55,608 nucleotides of DNA, taken from the NCBI GenBank assembly GCA_043758775.1, contig JAYVMU010000032.1:1-55608 (forward strand), written 5' to 3'. Origin of the DNA: JACMMS01 sp043758775. Its GTDB lineage: Bacteria > Pseudomonadota > Gammaproteobacteria > Burkholderiales > Methylophilaceae. The notes beneath the pieces were generated by a model. That model saw only the letters and a list, made by a program, of their open reading frames with translations, ran no database searches and was not told the DNA's origin. Of the stretch, positions 25,820-35,029 are shown in pieces (position 1 is the stretch's first letter; each line of letters starts with the position of its first letter). The position numbers and the translations under genes were made by a program.

Positions 25820-27325
25820 TTACTTTTTACTTTCAAGCTTGGCTTTTAATAACGCACCTAAGTTTGTAGTGCCTGCATTGTCACTAATATCAGTGTTTGG
25901 TGCAGAATCAGAAACTTTATCTTTAGCTGGTTTTTTAGCTTTAGCTGACTTATCTTCAGATGAGCTTGAAGAGCCGCCAGTTGGGTCTTCAGTGAGCTGT
26001 TTAACGCCCAATGAAATACGTTCTTTTTCTACATCAATCGCCAAGATAACAGCAGATAACTCGTCACCTTTTTTGAAGTTACGGATAGCTTCTTCGCCAG
26101 TTTGATTCCATGACAAATCAGATAAGTGTACCAAGCCATCAATGCCGCCTGGCAAGCCAATAAACACGCCAAAGTCAGTGATAGACTTGATTTGACCTGA
26201 TACTTTATCGCCTTTAGCGTGAGTAGCAGAGAAATCATCCCAAGGGTTTGCTTGGCATTGTTTCATGCCTAATGATAAGCGACGACGGTCTTCATCAATC
26301 TCAAGAATCATTACTTCAACTTCATCACCTAATTGAGCGATTTTGCCTGGGTGTATGTTTTTGTTAGTCCAATCCATTTCTGAAACGTGCACTAAACCTT
26401 CAATACCTGGCTCGATTTCAACGAAAGCTCCGTAGTCAGTCAAGTTAGATACTTTACCGAATAAGCGTGTGCTTACTGGGTAACGGCGAGTTAATGCAAC
26501 CCATGGATCATCGCCTAATTGTTTGATACCTAATGAAACACGGTTTTTCTCTTGATCGAATTTCAAGATTTTCGCTTCAACTTCTTCACCCACTGTTAAT
26601 ACTTCAGATGGGTGTTTTACACGACGCCATGCTAAGTCTGTAATGTGTAGCAAACCATCAATACCGCCCAAATCAACGAATGCGCCGTAATCAGTAATGT
26701 TTTTAACAATACCTTTAACAACAGCACCTTCAGCTAGTGTGCTCATTAATGCTTCGCGGTCAGCACCAGCAGAAACCTCCATCACTGCACGACGTGAAAC
26801 AACGACGTTATTACGTTTGCGATCTAACTTGATTACTTTAAAATCCCACTCTTTGTTTTCGAATGGAGTCGTGTCTTTAACTGGGCGCACATCTACCAAT
26901 GAGCCTGGTAGGAAAGCCATAATGCCGTTAACTGCAACACGTAAACCACCTTTAACACGACTTGAAACAAAGCCTTTGATTACACGGCCTTCGTTCATCG
27001 CTTCTTCAAGGTCAATCCATGCTTGAAGTTTTTTCGCTTTATCGCGAGAAAGAATAGTAGAGCCGAAACCATCTTCCAGTTTTTCGATTGCAACTTTTAC
27101 GAAGTCGCCAACTTGCACTTCAACTTCGCCTTGCGCATTGCGGAACTCGTCCGCATTGATGACGCTTTCAGATTTAAGGCCAGCATTGACGATAACGTGA
27201 TCATTATCGATAAAAATAACCTCAGCGGTGATCACTTCACCAGAACGCATTTCTTGGCGCGCTAAACTTTCTTCAAAAAGCGCAGCAAAACTTTCCATAG
27301 ATGAAACTGTTGAATTAGAAGCCAT
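25820..27325 (-). CDS. rpsA: 30S ribosomal protein S1, five-domain form
   Basis: S1 binds mRNA on the 30S subunit to help initiation. The 501-residue product carries five S1 domains (starting near residues 28, 114, 200, 287 and 374), ending with ISLGVKQL near 445. E. coli S1 has six domains and 557 residues; here the sixth is replaced by a 55-residue low-complexity tail rich in serine, lysine and aspartate. The reading frame is clean to the stop. The first two domains, which dock S1 on the ribosome, and domains 3-5, which bind RNA, are intact. It lies between cmk and ihfB in the usual order. The leader contains two hairpins (27349-27400) that may serve feedback control by S1. Confidence 0.95.
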   Translation of the reverse strand: MASNSTVSSMESFAALFEESLARQEMRSGEVITAEVIFIDNDHVIVNAGLKSESVINADEFRNAQGEVEVQVGDFVKVAIEKLEDGFGSTILSRDKAKKLQAWIDLEEAMNEGRVIKGFVSSRVKGGLRVAVNGIMAFLPGSLVDVRPVKDTTPFENKEWDFKVIKLDRKRNNVVVSRRAVMEVSAGADREALMSTLAEGAVVKGIVKNITDYGAFVDLGGIDGLLHITDLAWRRVKHPSEVLTVGEEVEAKILKFDQEKNRVSLGIKQLGDDPWVALTRRYPVSTRLFGKVSNLTDYGAFVEIEPGIEGLVHVSEMDWTNKNIHPGKIAQLGDEVEVMILEIDEDRRRLSLGMKQCQANPWDDFSATHAKGDKVSGQIKSITDFGVFIGLPGGIDGLVHLSDLSWNQTGEEAIRNFKKGDELSAVILAIDVEKERISLGVKQLTEDPTGGSSSSSEDKSAKAKKPAKDKVSDSAPNTDISDNAGTTNLGALLKAKLESKK

Positions 27326-27348
27326 TAAAAAAATTACCTAAAAATAAT

Positions 27349-27400
27349 CCCGCCTAGCAGCGGGGCAGTTAATAAAGTTGTGGATTTTTGTGACCACAAC
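27349..27400 (-). promoter_or_regulatory. structured leader of rpsA
   Basis: Two stems lie just upstream of the rpsA start: a 5-bp GC stem (27349-27353 with 27360-27364) and a 7-bp stem (27377-27383 with 27394-27400). A strong ribosome binding site is missing. S1 mRNA leaders are known to use such hairpins for autoregulation. Confidence 0.45.
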
Positions 27401-27488
27401 AGCGAATAGACCGAGCATTGTACACCATAATATGACTTATGTTATCAATGACTTAAATATTTTTATAGATATCGCGTACTTATTTTTT

Positions 27489-28157
27489 CTAATAAGTATT
27501 GTATGCGTTTAAAACAAAAGCAACCGCCTCATTAATTGAGCGTTGACTGGTGTCCAGAAGCAGGGCATCTTGAGCCTGAACAAGCGGTGCGGCGCTACGT
27601 TGCTGGTCACGCGCATCACGTTGTTGCAAGTCTTGTAAAATCTGCTGGTAATTAGCAGGTTCATTTTTGGCGATCAGTTGTTTGTAGCGACGCTCGGCAC
27701 GAACTTCTGCCGTAGCGGTTAAAAATATTTTTAGATTGGCGTCTGGGAATATCATAGTAGCCATGTCACGACCATCGCCAACTAAGCCGGGCATTTGACG
27801 AAAACTGTGTTGTAAATCAACCAAAGCTTTACGTACTTCTGGATGCACGGCCACTTCCGAGGCGCCTCGGCCAATTTCTTCTGAGCGTATGTTTTCTGTT
27901 ACTTTTTCATTATTTAAGTAGATTTCATTGGCGCTGAATTTAATATCGAGCTGTTGTGCAAGTTTGGCTAATAAACCCTCGTTATTCCAAGCAATATTAT
28001 TGCTTTTAGCGGCTAAAGCAACAATACGGTATAGCGCGCCTGAGTCTAAATAATGATAGCCAAGTTGCTCAGCTACTAACTGCGCAACTGTGCCTTTGCC
28101 GCTAGCAGAAGGGCCGTCTATTGCGATAACGGGGGCTAGGGTGTGATTATTCATCAA
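27489..28157 (-). CDS. cmk: cytidylate kinase
   Basis: Cmk phosphorylates CMP and dCMP. The 222-residue product has the P-loop IDGPSASGKGTVAQLVA, the YLDSGALYR block, and GDGRDMATMIFPDA in the CMP-binding part. Length fits. It starts 3 bp after aroA and precedes rpsA, the order aroA-cmk-rpsA known from many betaproteobacteria. Confidence 0.95.
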   Translation of the reverse strand: MMNNHTLAPVIAIDGPSASGKGTVAQLVAEQLGYHYLDSGALYRIVALAAKSNNIAWNNEGLLAKLAQQLDIKFSANEIYLNNEKVTENIRSEEIGRGASEVAVHPEVRKALVDLQHSFRQMPGLVGDGRDMATMIFPDANLKIFLTATAEVRAERRYKQLIAKNEPANYQQILQDLQQRDARDQQRSAAPLVQAQDALLLDTSQRSINEAVAFVLNAYNTY

Positions 28158-28160
28158 TTC

Positions 28161-29450
28161 TTAATTTTCTATGATGCTGGCGAATTGCTCAAAATAGTCA
28201 GGGAAAGTTTTATTGACGCATTTGGGGTCATTAATAGTAATGGGTACACCACCTAAACTGACTAGTGAGAAACACATCGCCATGCGATGGTCGTCATAAG
28301 TATCAATAACAGCATTAGGAGTGAGCTGCGCAGGCGGCGTAATGGTGATGTAATCCGTGCCTTCTTTCACAATTGCGCCTAGCTTGCGTAGCTCAATTGC
28401 CATGGCGGCCAGACGGTCAGTTTCCTTGACGCGCCAGCTGGCAATGTTGCGCAATGTGGTGGTGCCATTGGCAAATAAAGCCAAAATCGCTAAAGTCATC
28501 GCGGCATCTGGAATGTGGTTGCAGTCGAGGTCTACAGCTTTTAGTTTGCCAGAACTTGGTTGATTTGCTGAGAGATTGTTTTGTCCAAATTCAATTTTGG
28601 CGCCCATTTCTGCCAGTGCATCGGCAAATTTAATGTCGCCCTGAATACTGTTTTTGCCGATGCCTTCTACAGTTGCGGTACCGGCAATTGCCCCAGCAGC
28701 AAGAAAGTAAGAGGCGCTAGAAGCATCGCCTTCTACATAGATGGTTTGTGGGCTTTGATACGCACTATGTGCCGGAATGGTAAAGCGTTGCCAGCCATCA
28801 CGCTTAACTTTCACGCCAAATTTCGCCATTAAATTGAGTGTGATTTCAATATAAGGTTTTGAAATAAGTTTGCCAATCACTTCAATGCTAAACTCTTTTC
28901 CAGTGAGCGGTAAAGCCATCAGTAAAGCGGTTAAAAACTGACTGGAGACATTGCCACGAATTTGTATCGGTTTAGTAGAGATAATACTTGCCGGCGATAT
29001 TTTGACTGGTGGAAAGCCCGCATTGGCAAGATATTCAATGTTGGCACCAGCTTGACGGAGTGCATCTACCAAATCGCCAATCGGACGCTCATGCATGCGA
29101 GGCACGCCAGATAATGTGTAATCTCCCCCAGACAATGCTAAGGCGGCGGTAAGCGGCCTAAACGCTGTGCCTGCGTTACCTAGAAATAGCTCAGCTTGTT
29201 TGACTTTGAATGCGCCGTTATTCCCCTTAATTTGCCAGTTTTTTTCATTTGTAGACTTTAATTCTATACCGAGTTTTTGCAAAGCTTCAAGCATGCGCTC
29301 AGTATCATCAGAAGTTAATAAGTCAAATATTTCTGTCGTCCCAGAAGCTAACGCCGCCAACAAAAGTGTGCGATTCGAAATGCTTTTAGAGCCGGGTAAT
29401 TTGATAGTGCCAGTTACTTTGCTGGCGGCTGGTAGATGCAATTGTTCCAT
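28161..29450 (-). CDS. aroA: 3-phosphoshikimate 1-carboxyvinyltransferase (EPSP synthase)
   Basis: AroA joins shikimate 3-phosphate and PEP in aromatic synthesis. The 429-residue product shows LPGSKSISNRTLLLAALASG, GNAGTAFRPLTAALAL, the RVKETDR block, and DTYDDHRMAM. The GNAGTAFRP motif is that of class I (glyphosate-sensitive) enzymes. It is placed after tyrA and 3 bp before cmk. Confidence 0.96.
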   Translation of the reverse strand: MEQLHLPAASKVTGTIKLPGSKSISNRTLLLAALASGTTEIFDLLTSDDTERMLEALQKLGIELKSTNEKNWQIKGNNGAFKVKQAELFLGNAGTAFRPLTAALALSGGDYTLSGVPRMHERPIGDLVDALRQAGANIEYLANAGFPPVKISPASIISTKPIQIRGNVSSQFLTALLMALPLTGKEFSIEVIGKLISKPYIEITLNLMAKFGVKVKRDGWQRFTIPAHSAYQSPQTIYVEGDASSASYFLAAGAIAGTATVEGIGKNSIQGDIKFADALAEMGAKIEFGQNNLSANQPSSGKLKAVDLDCNHIPDAAMTLAILALFANGTTTLRNIASWRVKETDRLAAMAIELRKLGAIVKEGTDYITITPPAQLTPNAVIDTYDDHRMAMCFSLVSLGGVPITINDPKCVNKTFPDYFEQFASIIEN

Positions 29451-29511
29451 GTTTAGCTTAAGACTTTGTTTGGATAGTATTTTATTAAGTGAGAGATATT
29501 ACCAAATAGTG

Positions 29512-30369
29512 TTACTTTTTTGCCCAATTGTTACGCGCCTGGCTGGCGCGCTCAAACAGGCTTTGTACGCTAGCTGCATCTTGATTTTTAAGATTCTCTT
29601 GTAGTTTGGATAACGCATTCTGATAAGCGTGAATTTCATGCAATAAAGCATCACGATTAGCTAAGCTAATGTCGCGCCACATCTCGGGATTGCTACCCGC
29701 AATGCGGGTGAAATCTCTAAAACCGCTGGCGGCAAAATCGAATAGCTGCTGGGCGTTAGTGCGTGAGGCAAGTTCATCCACTAATGCAAACGCCAATAAA
29801 TGAGGTAAATGACTTACTGCGGCAAAAATACTATCGTGTTGAGCTGCACTCATTTCACTTACATTAGCGCCAGTGTCTAGCCACATGGCACGCACTTTTT
29901 GTATAGCCTCTTTATGACAATTTGCAGCAGGGGTCAGCACAATATTTTTGCCGATGAATAGATCGGCTGTTGCGGCAGTTACGCCACTTTTCTCAGCGCC
30001 TGCAATCGGATGACCAGCGACAAACTGTGCAGATTTTTCGCCTAATATCTCTTGCGCGTAAGCCACTACATCAGACTTGGTGCTGCCTACATCGGTGATG
30101 ACTGTTTGTGCTTCAAGATAAGGCAAAATGGCTGACAAAATATGTGGCGTTTGCGCTACAGGCGTCGCAATTACCACCAGCTCTGCATTCTTTAGTGCCT
30201 GGCTAAGATCTGTTTCCGCTATATCAATCACCCTGAGATTTAGCGCATCTTGTAGACTATCCGCATTGCGGCCAACGCCAATAATTTGCAAACCTGCAAA
30301 CTTAGGCCTTAACGCCAGTGCTAATGAGCCACCAATCAAGCCCACACCAAAGATAACAATTTTTTTCAA
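29512..30369 (-). CDS. tyrA: prephenate/arogenate dehydrogenase
   Basis: TyrA makes the tyrosine precursor by oxidative decarboxylation. The 285-residue product has the cofactor motif FGVGLIGGSLALAL, TDVGSTKSDVV, GHPIAGAEKSGV with the catalytic histidine, and HLPHLLAFAL. It is the monofunctional form without chorismate mutase or ACT domain. It is the first gene of the tyrA-aroA-cmk-rpsA series and diverges from glk. Confidence 0.93.
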   Translation of the reverse strand: MKKIVIFGVGLIGGSLALALRPKFAGLQIIGVGRNADSLQDALNLRVIDIAETDLSQALKNAELVVIATPVAQTPHILSAILPYLEAQTVITDVGSTKSDVVAYAQEILGEKSAQFVAGHPIAGAEKSGVTAATADLFIGKNIVLTPAANCHKEAIQKVRAMWLDTGANVSEMSAAQHDSIFAAVSHLPHLLAFALVDELASRTNAQQLFDFAASGFRDFTRIAGSNPEMWRDISLANRDALLHEIHAYQNALSKLQENLKNQDAASVQSLFERASQARNNWAKK

Positions 30370-30537
30370 AATGAACCAATTTTATACGTAATAAATAATT
30401 ATAACATGGGCTTAAAATACTCCTAAGTTCAGACTGCAAGCTTGTATTGATACGGTATGAATTGATTGATAACGTTAATTTAACTAGCTAATTTGATGCT
30501 ATAGTTATTTTGAAATTATTTTTAATAAAAAGAGTCA

Positions 30538-31533
30538 ATGATGACAGTGTTAGCAGGTGATATTGGCGGTACTAAAACTTTGTTGCAGTTGGCAAAACCA
30601 ACTGCTGATGGCTTTGAGGTGTTGTATGAAAAACGATACGCTAGCCGTGCTTATCCCACTTTTTTAGAGCTGGCACTTGAGTTCATCAATGAAGCTTTTT
30701 TAGAGACTAGCGAACACGTAACCAGTGCTTGTTTTGGCGTAGCTGGACCCGTGACAGCACGCACTGCATTTACCACCAACTTACCGTGGGTACTTGATGC
30801 AGATGATTTGCAAATTAAACTAGGTATTGAAAAAGTAAGATTGATTAATGATTTTCAAGCAGCTGGCTATGGCCTTGCTGCATTAAAAGAACAAGATAAA
30901 GTAGTTTTGCAAGTTGGCGTTGCCGTGCCGCAGGCCACACAAGTAATTATTGGCGCGGGTACTGGACTAGGTCATGCATTTTTGGTTTGGCAGGGTAGCT
31001 ACTATGAAGTGGTGGCATCGGAAGGCGGGCATGCTGATTTTGCTGCTACTAACGACTTGCAAATTGAATTCTTAAAATATCTTCAAAAGCGTTATCACTG
31101 GGCATATTGGGAAGGTGCCTTATCTGGCCAAGGTTTAATCAATATTTTTGATTTTTTTGTTGATGTTAAACAAATGCAACCAAGTGAAGAAATATTGACT
31201 GCTTTTACGTCTGGAGATAAAGCTGCCATCATCAGTCAGTTTGCTATTAATAAAAAAGATAAAGTTGCAGAGCAAGCGCTCGATTTATTTACGCTAATTT
31301 ATGGAGGGCAAGCTGGTAATTTTGCATTGTTTGGTATGGCGACGGGCGGTGTGTATGTAGCGGGAGGTATTGCACCCAAAATTATTGATAAATTAATAGA
31401 TGGCTCTTTTATGCAAGCATTTTTAGATAAAGATAAGCGTTATCAAGCAGCATTAAAAGCCATGCCAGTAACTGTAGTCATCAATGATCATGTCGGCTTA
31501 TTAGGCGCGACTTTGGCTGCATCCCGACTTTGA
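30538..31533 (+). CDS. glk: glucokinase
   Basis: Glk phosphorylates glucose with ATP. The 331-residue product is of the E. coli type: N-terminal AGDIGGTKTLLQL phosphate loop, FGVAGPV, the sugar-binding TNLPWVLD and LINDFQAAGYG, GAGTGLGHAF, and EGGHADFA. AGAG lies before two consecutive ATG codons at 30538 and 30541. In an obligate methylotroph it may recycle internal glucose from glycogen or trehalose rather than serve growth on sugar, which is inference. About 500 bp with little coding potential follow. Confidence 0.93.
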   Translation: MMTVLAGDIGGTKTLLQLAKPTADGFEVLYEKRYASRAYPTFLELALEFINEAFLETSEHVTSACFGVAGPVTARTAFTTNLPWVLDADDLQIKLGIEKVRLINDFQAAGYGLAALKEQDKVVLQVGVAVPQATQVIIGAGTGLGHAFLVWQGSYYEVVASEGGHADFAATNDLQIEFLKYLQKRYHWAYWEGALSGQGLINIFDFFVDVKQMQPSEEILTAFTSGDKAAIISQFAINKKDKVAEQALDLFTLIYGGQAGNFALFGMATGGVYVAGGIAPKIIDKLIDGSFMQAFLDKDKRYQAALKAMPVTVVINDHVGLLGATLAASRL

Positions 31534-32049
31534 TTAAGCCTGATTGATAGATAAAGTTTAGTGTTGTAGAGCGGCTTTTATACCGATTCTTCTGGTTTCC
31601 CCTCATCAGGCTGGCCTTTGCGTAATGATAAGCACTATATGCAGTCACCTGATTTACTTAACTTTAGTCTCTTTACCATATAATTTAAATCTCAAGTGTA
31701 ATTCTTTGATTGAATCTTAGTTAAGTAATGTGACAGAAGGTCGGTTTCTTTAGGCTAAATGGCGAAGTTAGCTTATTTTTCTTGCGCGAAATTTATGCGT
31801 TGTTTTTTCCTCGTCAGTGCGTAGGTCAATGTTTGGGATGTGTATCGCTAAGTTTTTGATTGGTAACTGGGTCATCTTGCCGTCAATTTTGAAAGAGGAT
31901 GGAAAATTAGCTGAAATGGATAAGTTGGACACTTTCATCCCAATCATTTTTGCTAGCAAGGGTTAAAGTACTAAAGCGCTTCTATATTTATTTATGCAAC
32001 TTTTTTCATTATTAAGTTTTGGTTAAGTTTTAAGTCAAGTAATCTGAAT
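31534..32049. other. gene-poor interval between glk and bpt
   Basis: These 516 bp hold no recognised gene apart from one weak small frame at 31768-31947 on the minus strand. The DNA is AT-rich. No clear terminator hairpin, tRNA or repeat was found; a C-rich stretch near 31599-31617 stands out but matches nothing I know. Confidence 0.5.
31768..31947 (-). CDS. small hypothetical protein, doubtful
   Basis: A frame of 59 codons from the ATG at 31947 (a second ATG lies at 31938, a TTG at 31959) encodes a basic, polar peptide beginning MIGMKVSNLSIS and ending FRARKIS. No signal peptide, membrane segment or family is seen and no strong ribosome binding site is present. It lies alone in a 516-bp gap with normal-looking codons, so it may be a real small gene, a remnant or chance. 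Confidence 0.2.
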   Translation of the reverse strand: MIGMKVSNLSISANFPSSFKIDGKMTQLPIKNLAIHIPNIDLRTDEEKTTHKFRARKIS

Positions 32050-32799
32050 TTAAGTCGTATTGAGGATTTGCCATTCACCGTCGATTAACGCTTGTTGTGG
32101 TTTAAAGTTTTGTTTGTAGGCCATTTTCTGGCTATTTTTAATCCAGTAGCCTAAGTATAAATAAGGCAAGCCCAGGCTGCGTGTCCATTCGCTAAGCCAA
32201 ACAATGTTAAAGGTACCATAACTGGTGTGCAAATCATTAGTGTTGTAAAACGTATACACCGCAGAAATACCATCGCGTAGCACATCCACCACGCTCACCA
32301 TTTTCAGTGCGTCACCTAGCCTGAACTCAATGAGTAAAGTTTCTACATTGCTTTCTACTAAAAAATCACGGTATTGGCTGGCTTTATCCTCAATCTCATC
32401 GTTTGATTTTTCACCTTTTATTTTTTCTGGATGGCGTGCAGTTTGGTAAGCAGAGTAAAGCTCAAAATGTTCTTGATGAAATGCCAGTGGCAAGATGTTC
32501 ACTTGCAGATTTTGATGATGCTTAAGGCTGCGTTTTTGACTACGAGTGGGGGTAAATTCTTCAACTAGCAATCTTACTGGCGTGCAAGCATTGCAGTTTT
32601 CGCAATGAGGTCTGTAAGCGAATTTTCCACTGCGTCTAAAACCTTGCTGAACAAGCCCGCTGTAGATACGTGAATCAATTAAATGCTGTGGTGTGGCGAT
32701 GAGTGATTGCGCGCGTTGCCCAAGCAAATAACCACAGGGGTAAGATGTGGTCACATAAAACTGCAACTTGTGTAACGTGGCTTCACTTGGTAGTGTCAT
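32050..32799 (-). CDS. bpt: aspartate/glutamate leucyltransferase
   Basis: Bpt transfers leucine to proteins with N-terminal Asp or Glu, marking them for ClpS/ClpAP. The 249-residue product has the N-terminal cysteines and motif YPCGYLLGQRAQ, the RPHCENCNACTPVRL block typical of the ATE/Bpt family, and GYWIKNSQKMAYKQNFKP near the end. Its start overlaps the stop of aat by 4 bp, so the two N-end-rule transferases are made together. Confidence 0.93.
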   Translation of the reverse strand: MTLPSEATLHKLQFYVTTSYPCGYLLGQRAQSLIATPQHLIDSRIYSGLVQQGFRRSGKFAYRPHCENCNACTPVRLLVEEFTPTRSQKRSLKHHQNLQVNILPLAFHQEHFELYSAYQTARHPEKIKGEKSNDEIEDKASQYRDFLVESNVETLLIEFRLGDALKMVSVVDVLRDGISAVYTFYNTNDLHTSYGTFNIVWLSEWTRSLGLPYLYLGYWIKNSQKMAYKQNFKPQQALIDGEWQILNTT

Positions 32800-33509
32800 A
32801 AAGTTAATTCTATCAGCTTGTGCATAAATATAGCGCGCGGAATCTCACGTGCGCCCAAACTAGCCAAATGCACAGTTTTCATCTGACAATCTACCATTTC
32901 CACACCTTGTTGTTGCAGGTGTTGTACCAAATGAACAAAAGCAATTTTAGAGGCATCTGTTACGTGGTGAAACATGGATTCACCATAAAACATATTGCCA
33001 ATTTTTACACCATATAAACCACCAACCAGTTCGCCATCTATCCATGTTTCTGCAGAATGCGCATAGCCTAATTCATGCAATATGCTGTAGCCATCGATGA
33101 TTTGCTTGTTAATCCAAGTCTCTGGTTTTTTAGATTCTGAAAGTTTGTTACGGTTCATTTGTGCGCAATATTGCATAACGGTTTTAAATGCGCTGTCAAA
33201 ACGTACTTCGTAATTAGTCTTTTTCAGACGCTTGCGTAGGGAGGTTGAGATTCTAAGTTCTGCCGGAAACAGCACCATGCGTGGGTCTGGGCTCCACCAC
33301 ATAATAGGTTCACCCTCATTAAACCATGGGAATATGCCTTGTTTATAGGCCGATAAAAGCCGATTGACTGATAAGTCACCGCCAATAGCGAGCAGTCCAT
33401 TGGGCTCTGTGAGAGCTTGTATTACTGGTGGAAAAGCACATTGATGCCCGTCATAGTCATCAATTGCGGCAACGCGTCCAGAAGGTAATTGGTAATAGGC
33501 GTAACTCAC
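32796..33509 (-). CDS. aat: leucyl/phenylalanyl-tRNA-protein transferase
   Basis: Aat adds Leu or Phe to proteins that begin with Lys or Arg. The 237-residue product shows the family core: FPPVIQALTEPNGLLAIGGDL, GIFPWFNEGEPIMWWSPDPRMVLFP, and GGLYGVKIGNMFYGESMFH. It forms a coupled pair with bpt. The start at 33509 lies about 40 bp from the neighbouring HMA-MauE gene on the same strand. Confidence 0.95.
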   Translation of the reverse strand: MSYAYYQLPSGRVAAIDDYDGHQCAFPPVIQALTEPNGLLAIGGDLSVNRLLSAYKQGIFPWFNEGEPIMWWSPDPRMVLFPAELRISTSLRKRLKKTNYEVRFDSAFKTVMQYCAQMNRNKLSESKKPETWINKQIIDGYSILHELGYAHSAETWIDGELVGGLYGVKIGNMFYGESMFHHVTDASKIAFVHLVQHLQQQGVEMVDCQMKTVHLASLGAREIPRAIFMHKLIELTL

Positions 33510-33550
33510 ATGCCAGCCTTGTAAATTGCATTCACAAATAGCGCTAAGAC

Positions 33551-34288
33551 TTAAATTAACATCAATAATGCCATTCCCGCCATGAGGATGTCTTCAATGA
33601 TAGTGACTGTGCTCATGGGTAAATTATACACAGCGCCTAGACAGGCACAACGGATTTTTTGCTTATTTAACACCGCTAAAATGACGCCAGTGCTAGAAAA
33701 TGCCATCACTAAAAATGTAGCTAAATTGGTATAAAACGGCTGCCAGTTCAGCACATAGGCAACACCTAGTCCGAGCTCTATGAAAGGGTAGATAAAGCCG
33801 TAAGCAGGTAAACGTTTAGCAAGTAGGTCATACATGGCATAACTGCTGGCAAAGCCGCGAATATCTAACAGTTTGAAGAAGGAAAATATGAGAAAAAATC
33901 CAGACATAAAATGTGGCATCCAGCGGTGCAATATAAAATCACCAAAAGTAGCTTCTATGGCGAATGTGACAAGCAGAATGTAAGCAAATACTAGCAATAA
34001 GGGCTGGTAAGTGTTGAACCAGCTAGTTGTAGTATCGTTTTCCGTAGTCTGTTCTACACCGGCTGTTGCTAATATTGGTGCTGTTGCTATTGTAGATAAC
34101 TTATATTTACCAACTGCTGCCAGTGCTTGATTGAGCGATTCCATATCATGGCTAACATCAGTGAGCGTTACCAGTGGCGGATCTAGGGTTACTTTTGTGA
34201 TTTTAGCGAATGGTTCAAGTGTGGCTTGTACACGGCTTACGCAACCGCCACAAGTCATGCCTGCTACTGTGTATTGTGTTAGTTTCAT
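33551..34288 (-). CDS. heavy-metal-associated domain fused to a MauE-like membrane protein
   Basis: The 245-residue product begins with an HMA metal-binding domain (residues 1-68) carrying the GMTCGGC copper/metal motif. After a threonine-rich linker come about four membrane helices (residues 92-245) resembling MauE/DoxX-like proteins, with a CxC pair (IRCACLG) between the last helices. MauE supports methylamine dehydrogenase maturation in some methylotrophs, probably via disulfide chemistry, but the other mau genes are absent here. A role in metal or thiol handling at the membrane is inferred. It is encoded alone, with no ribosome binding site worth note. Confidence 0.8.
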   Translation of the reverse strand: MKLTQYTVAGMTCGGCVSRVQATLEPFAKITKVTLDPPLVTLTDVSHDMESLNQALAAVGKYKLSTIATAPILATAGVEQTTENDTTTSWFNTYQPLLLVFAYILLVTFAIEATFGDFILHRWMPHFMSGFFLIFSFFKLLDIRGFASSYAMYDLLAKRLPAYGFIYPFIELGLGVAYVLNWQPFYTNLATFLVMAFSSTGVILAVLNKQKIRCACLGAVYNLPMSTVTIIEDILMAGMALLMLI

Positions 34289-34499
34289 CTAATTTTAATT
34301 TGCCTACTATTGATGCTCATATAAGTATATACCAAGTAATATTACCTGAACTTCGTTCATTGCAATACCGTGCTCATGGAGTTGAGTCTAGTGGTAATTA
34401 CTAATCTATGCCAGTAGTAAAGCGCAATCAAGGGGCTATGAATTTTTTTCAATCGCCCTAGGTTAGTTGTTTATTTTTGAATGTTTGCAGGCAGGTGGC

Positions 34500-35012
34500 T
34501 TATCGATTAGGCGGAGGTGGCGGAATATAGCTTGGAGGCGCTGACGGAGGCGCATAGTTTGTTGATGGATTGTTTACGAAGCGACCACTCACTGGGACTT
34601 TCTGCCCACTTGAATACATACATTGCGTATAGGCATTATCATAATAACGTTGCGCATCATATGATGTCATTTGCGCTTGGTTAGAGCCAATTGCACTGCC
34701 AACAACTAACCCTGTAGCCGCCCCGATACCAGCACCGCGTCCACCAGCAGTTACAGCACCTAATACGGCACCTATAGCAGTGGTTAAAACTGCTGTTTGG
34801 GCAAAGCTATTGTTAGCTTGTTGGTTAACCGAGCTTCCACCAATCTGTGATTGTGCAAACTGTCGACAAGTGGCATCATCAGCCCGAAATTGATCAAAGC
34901 TTTTCCCGGTCCCTGGTAAGGCCATAGAACTCGGCCCATTCGGCATGGACGCACAAGCGGACAGAAGTAAGGTAAGTAATAGTAGCGATTTTTTTGAGTT
35001 TGACTTATTCAT
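34500..35012 (-). CDS. glycine-zipper lipoprotein
   Basis: From the ATG at 35012 the 170-residue product has a signal peptide ending in the lipobox LLLSACAS, a polar segment with DDATCRQFAQSQ, a glycine-zipper helix (residues about 75-110: VLTTAIGAVLGAVTAGG, then GAGIGAATGLVVGSAIG), then a tail rich in proline, serine and tyrosine. Glycine zippers of this kind insert in membranes. The frame is open further upstream to 35075, but those residues would hide the signal peptide. It follows an N-terminally truncated tyrosine-rich gene by 17 bp. Confidence 0.75.
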   Translation of the reverse strand: MNKSNSKKSLLLLTLLLSACASMPNGPSSMALPGTGKSFDQFRADDATCRQFAQSQIGGSSVNQQANNSFAQTAVLTTAIGAVLGAVTAGGRGAGIGAATGLVVGSAIGSNQAQMTSYDAQRYYDNAYTQCMYSSGQKVPVSGRFVNNPSTNYAPPSAPPSYIPPPPPNR

Positions 35013-35029
35013 GATATTAGCTCTTGTGT

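Noticed and set aside
31590..31625. C-rich patch after glk as a possible small RNA or terminator
   Set aside because: No stable stem with a T tract and no promoter could be made out, so nothing supports an RNA gene.
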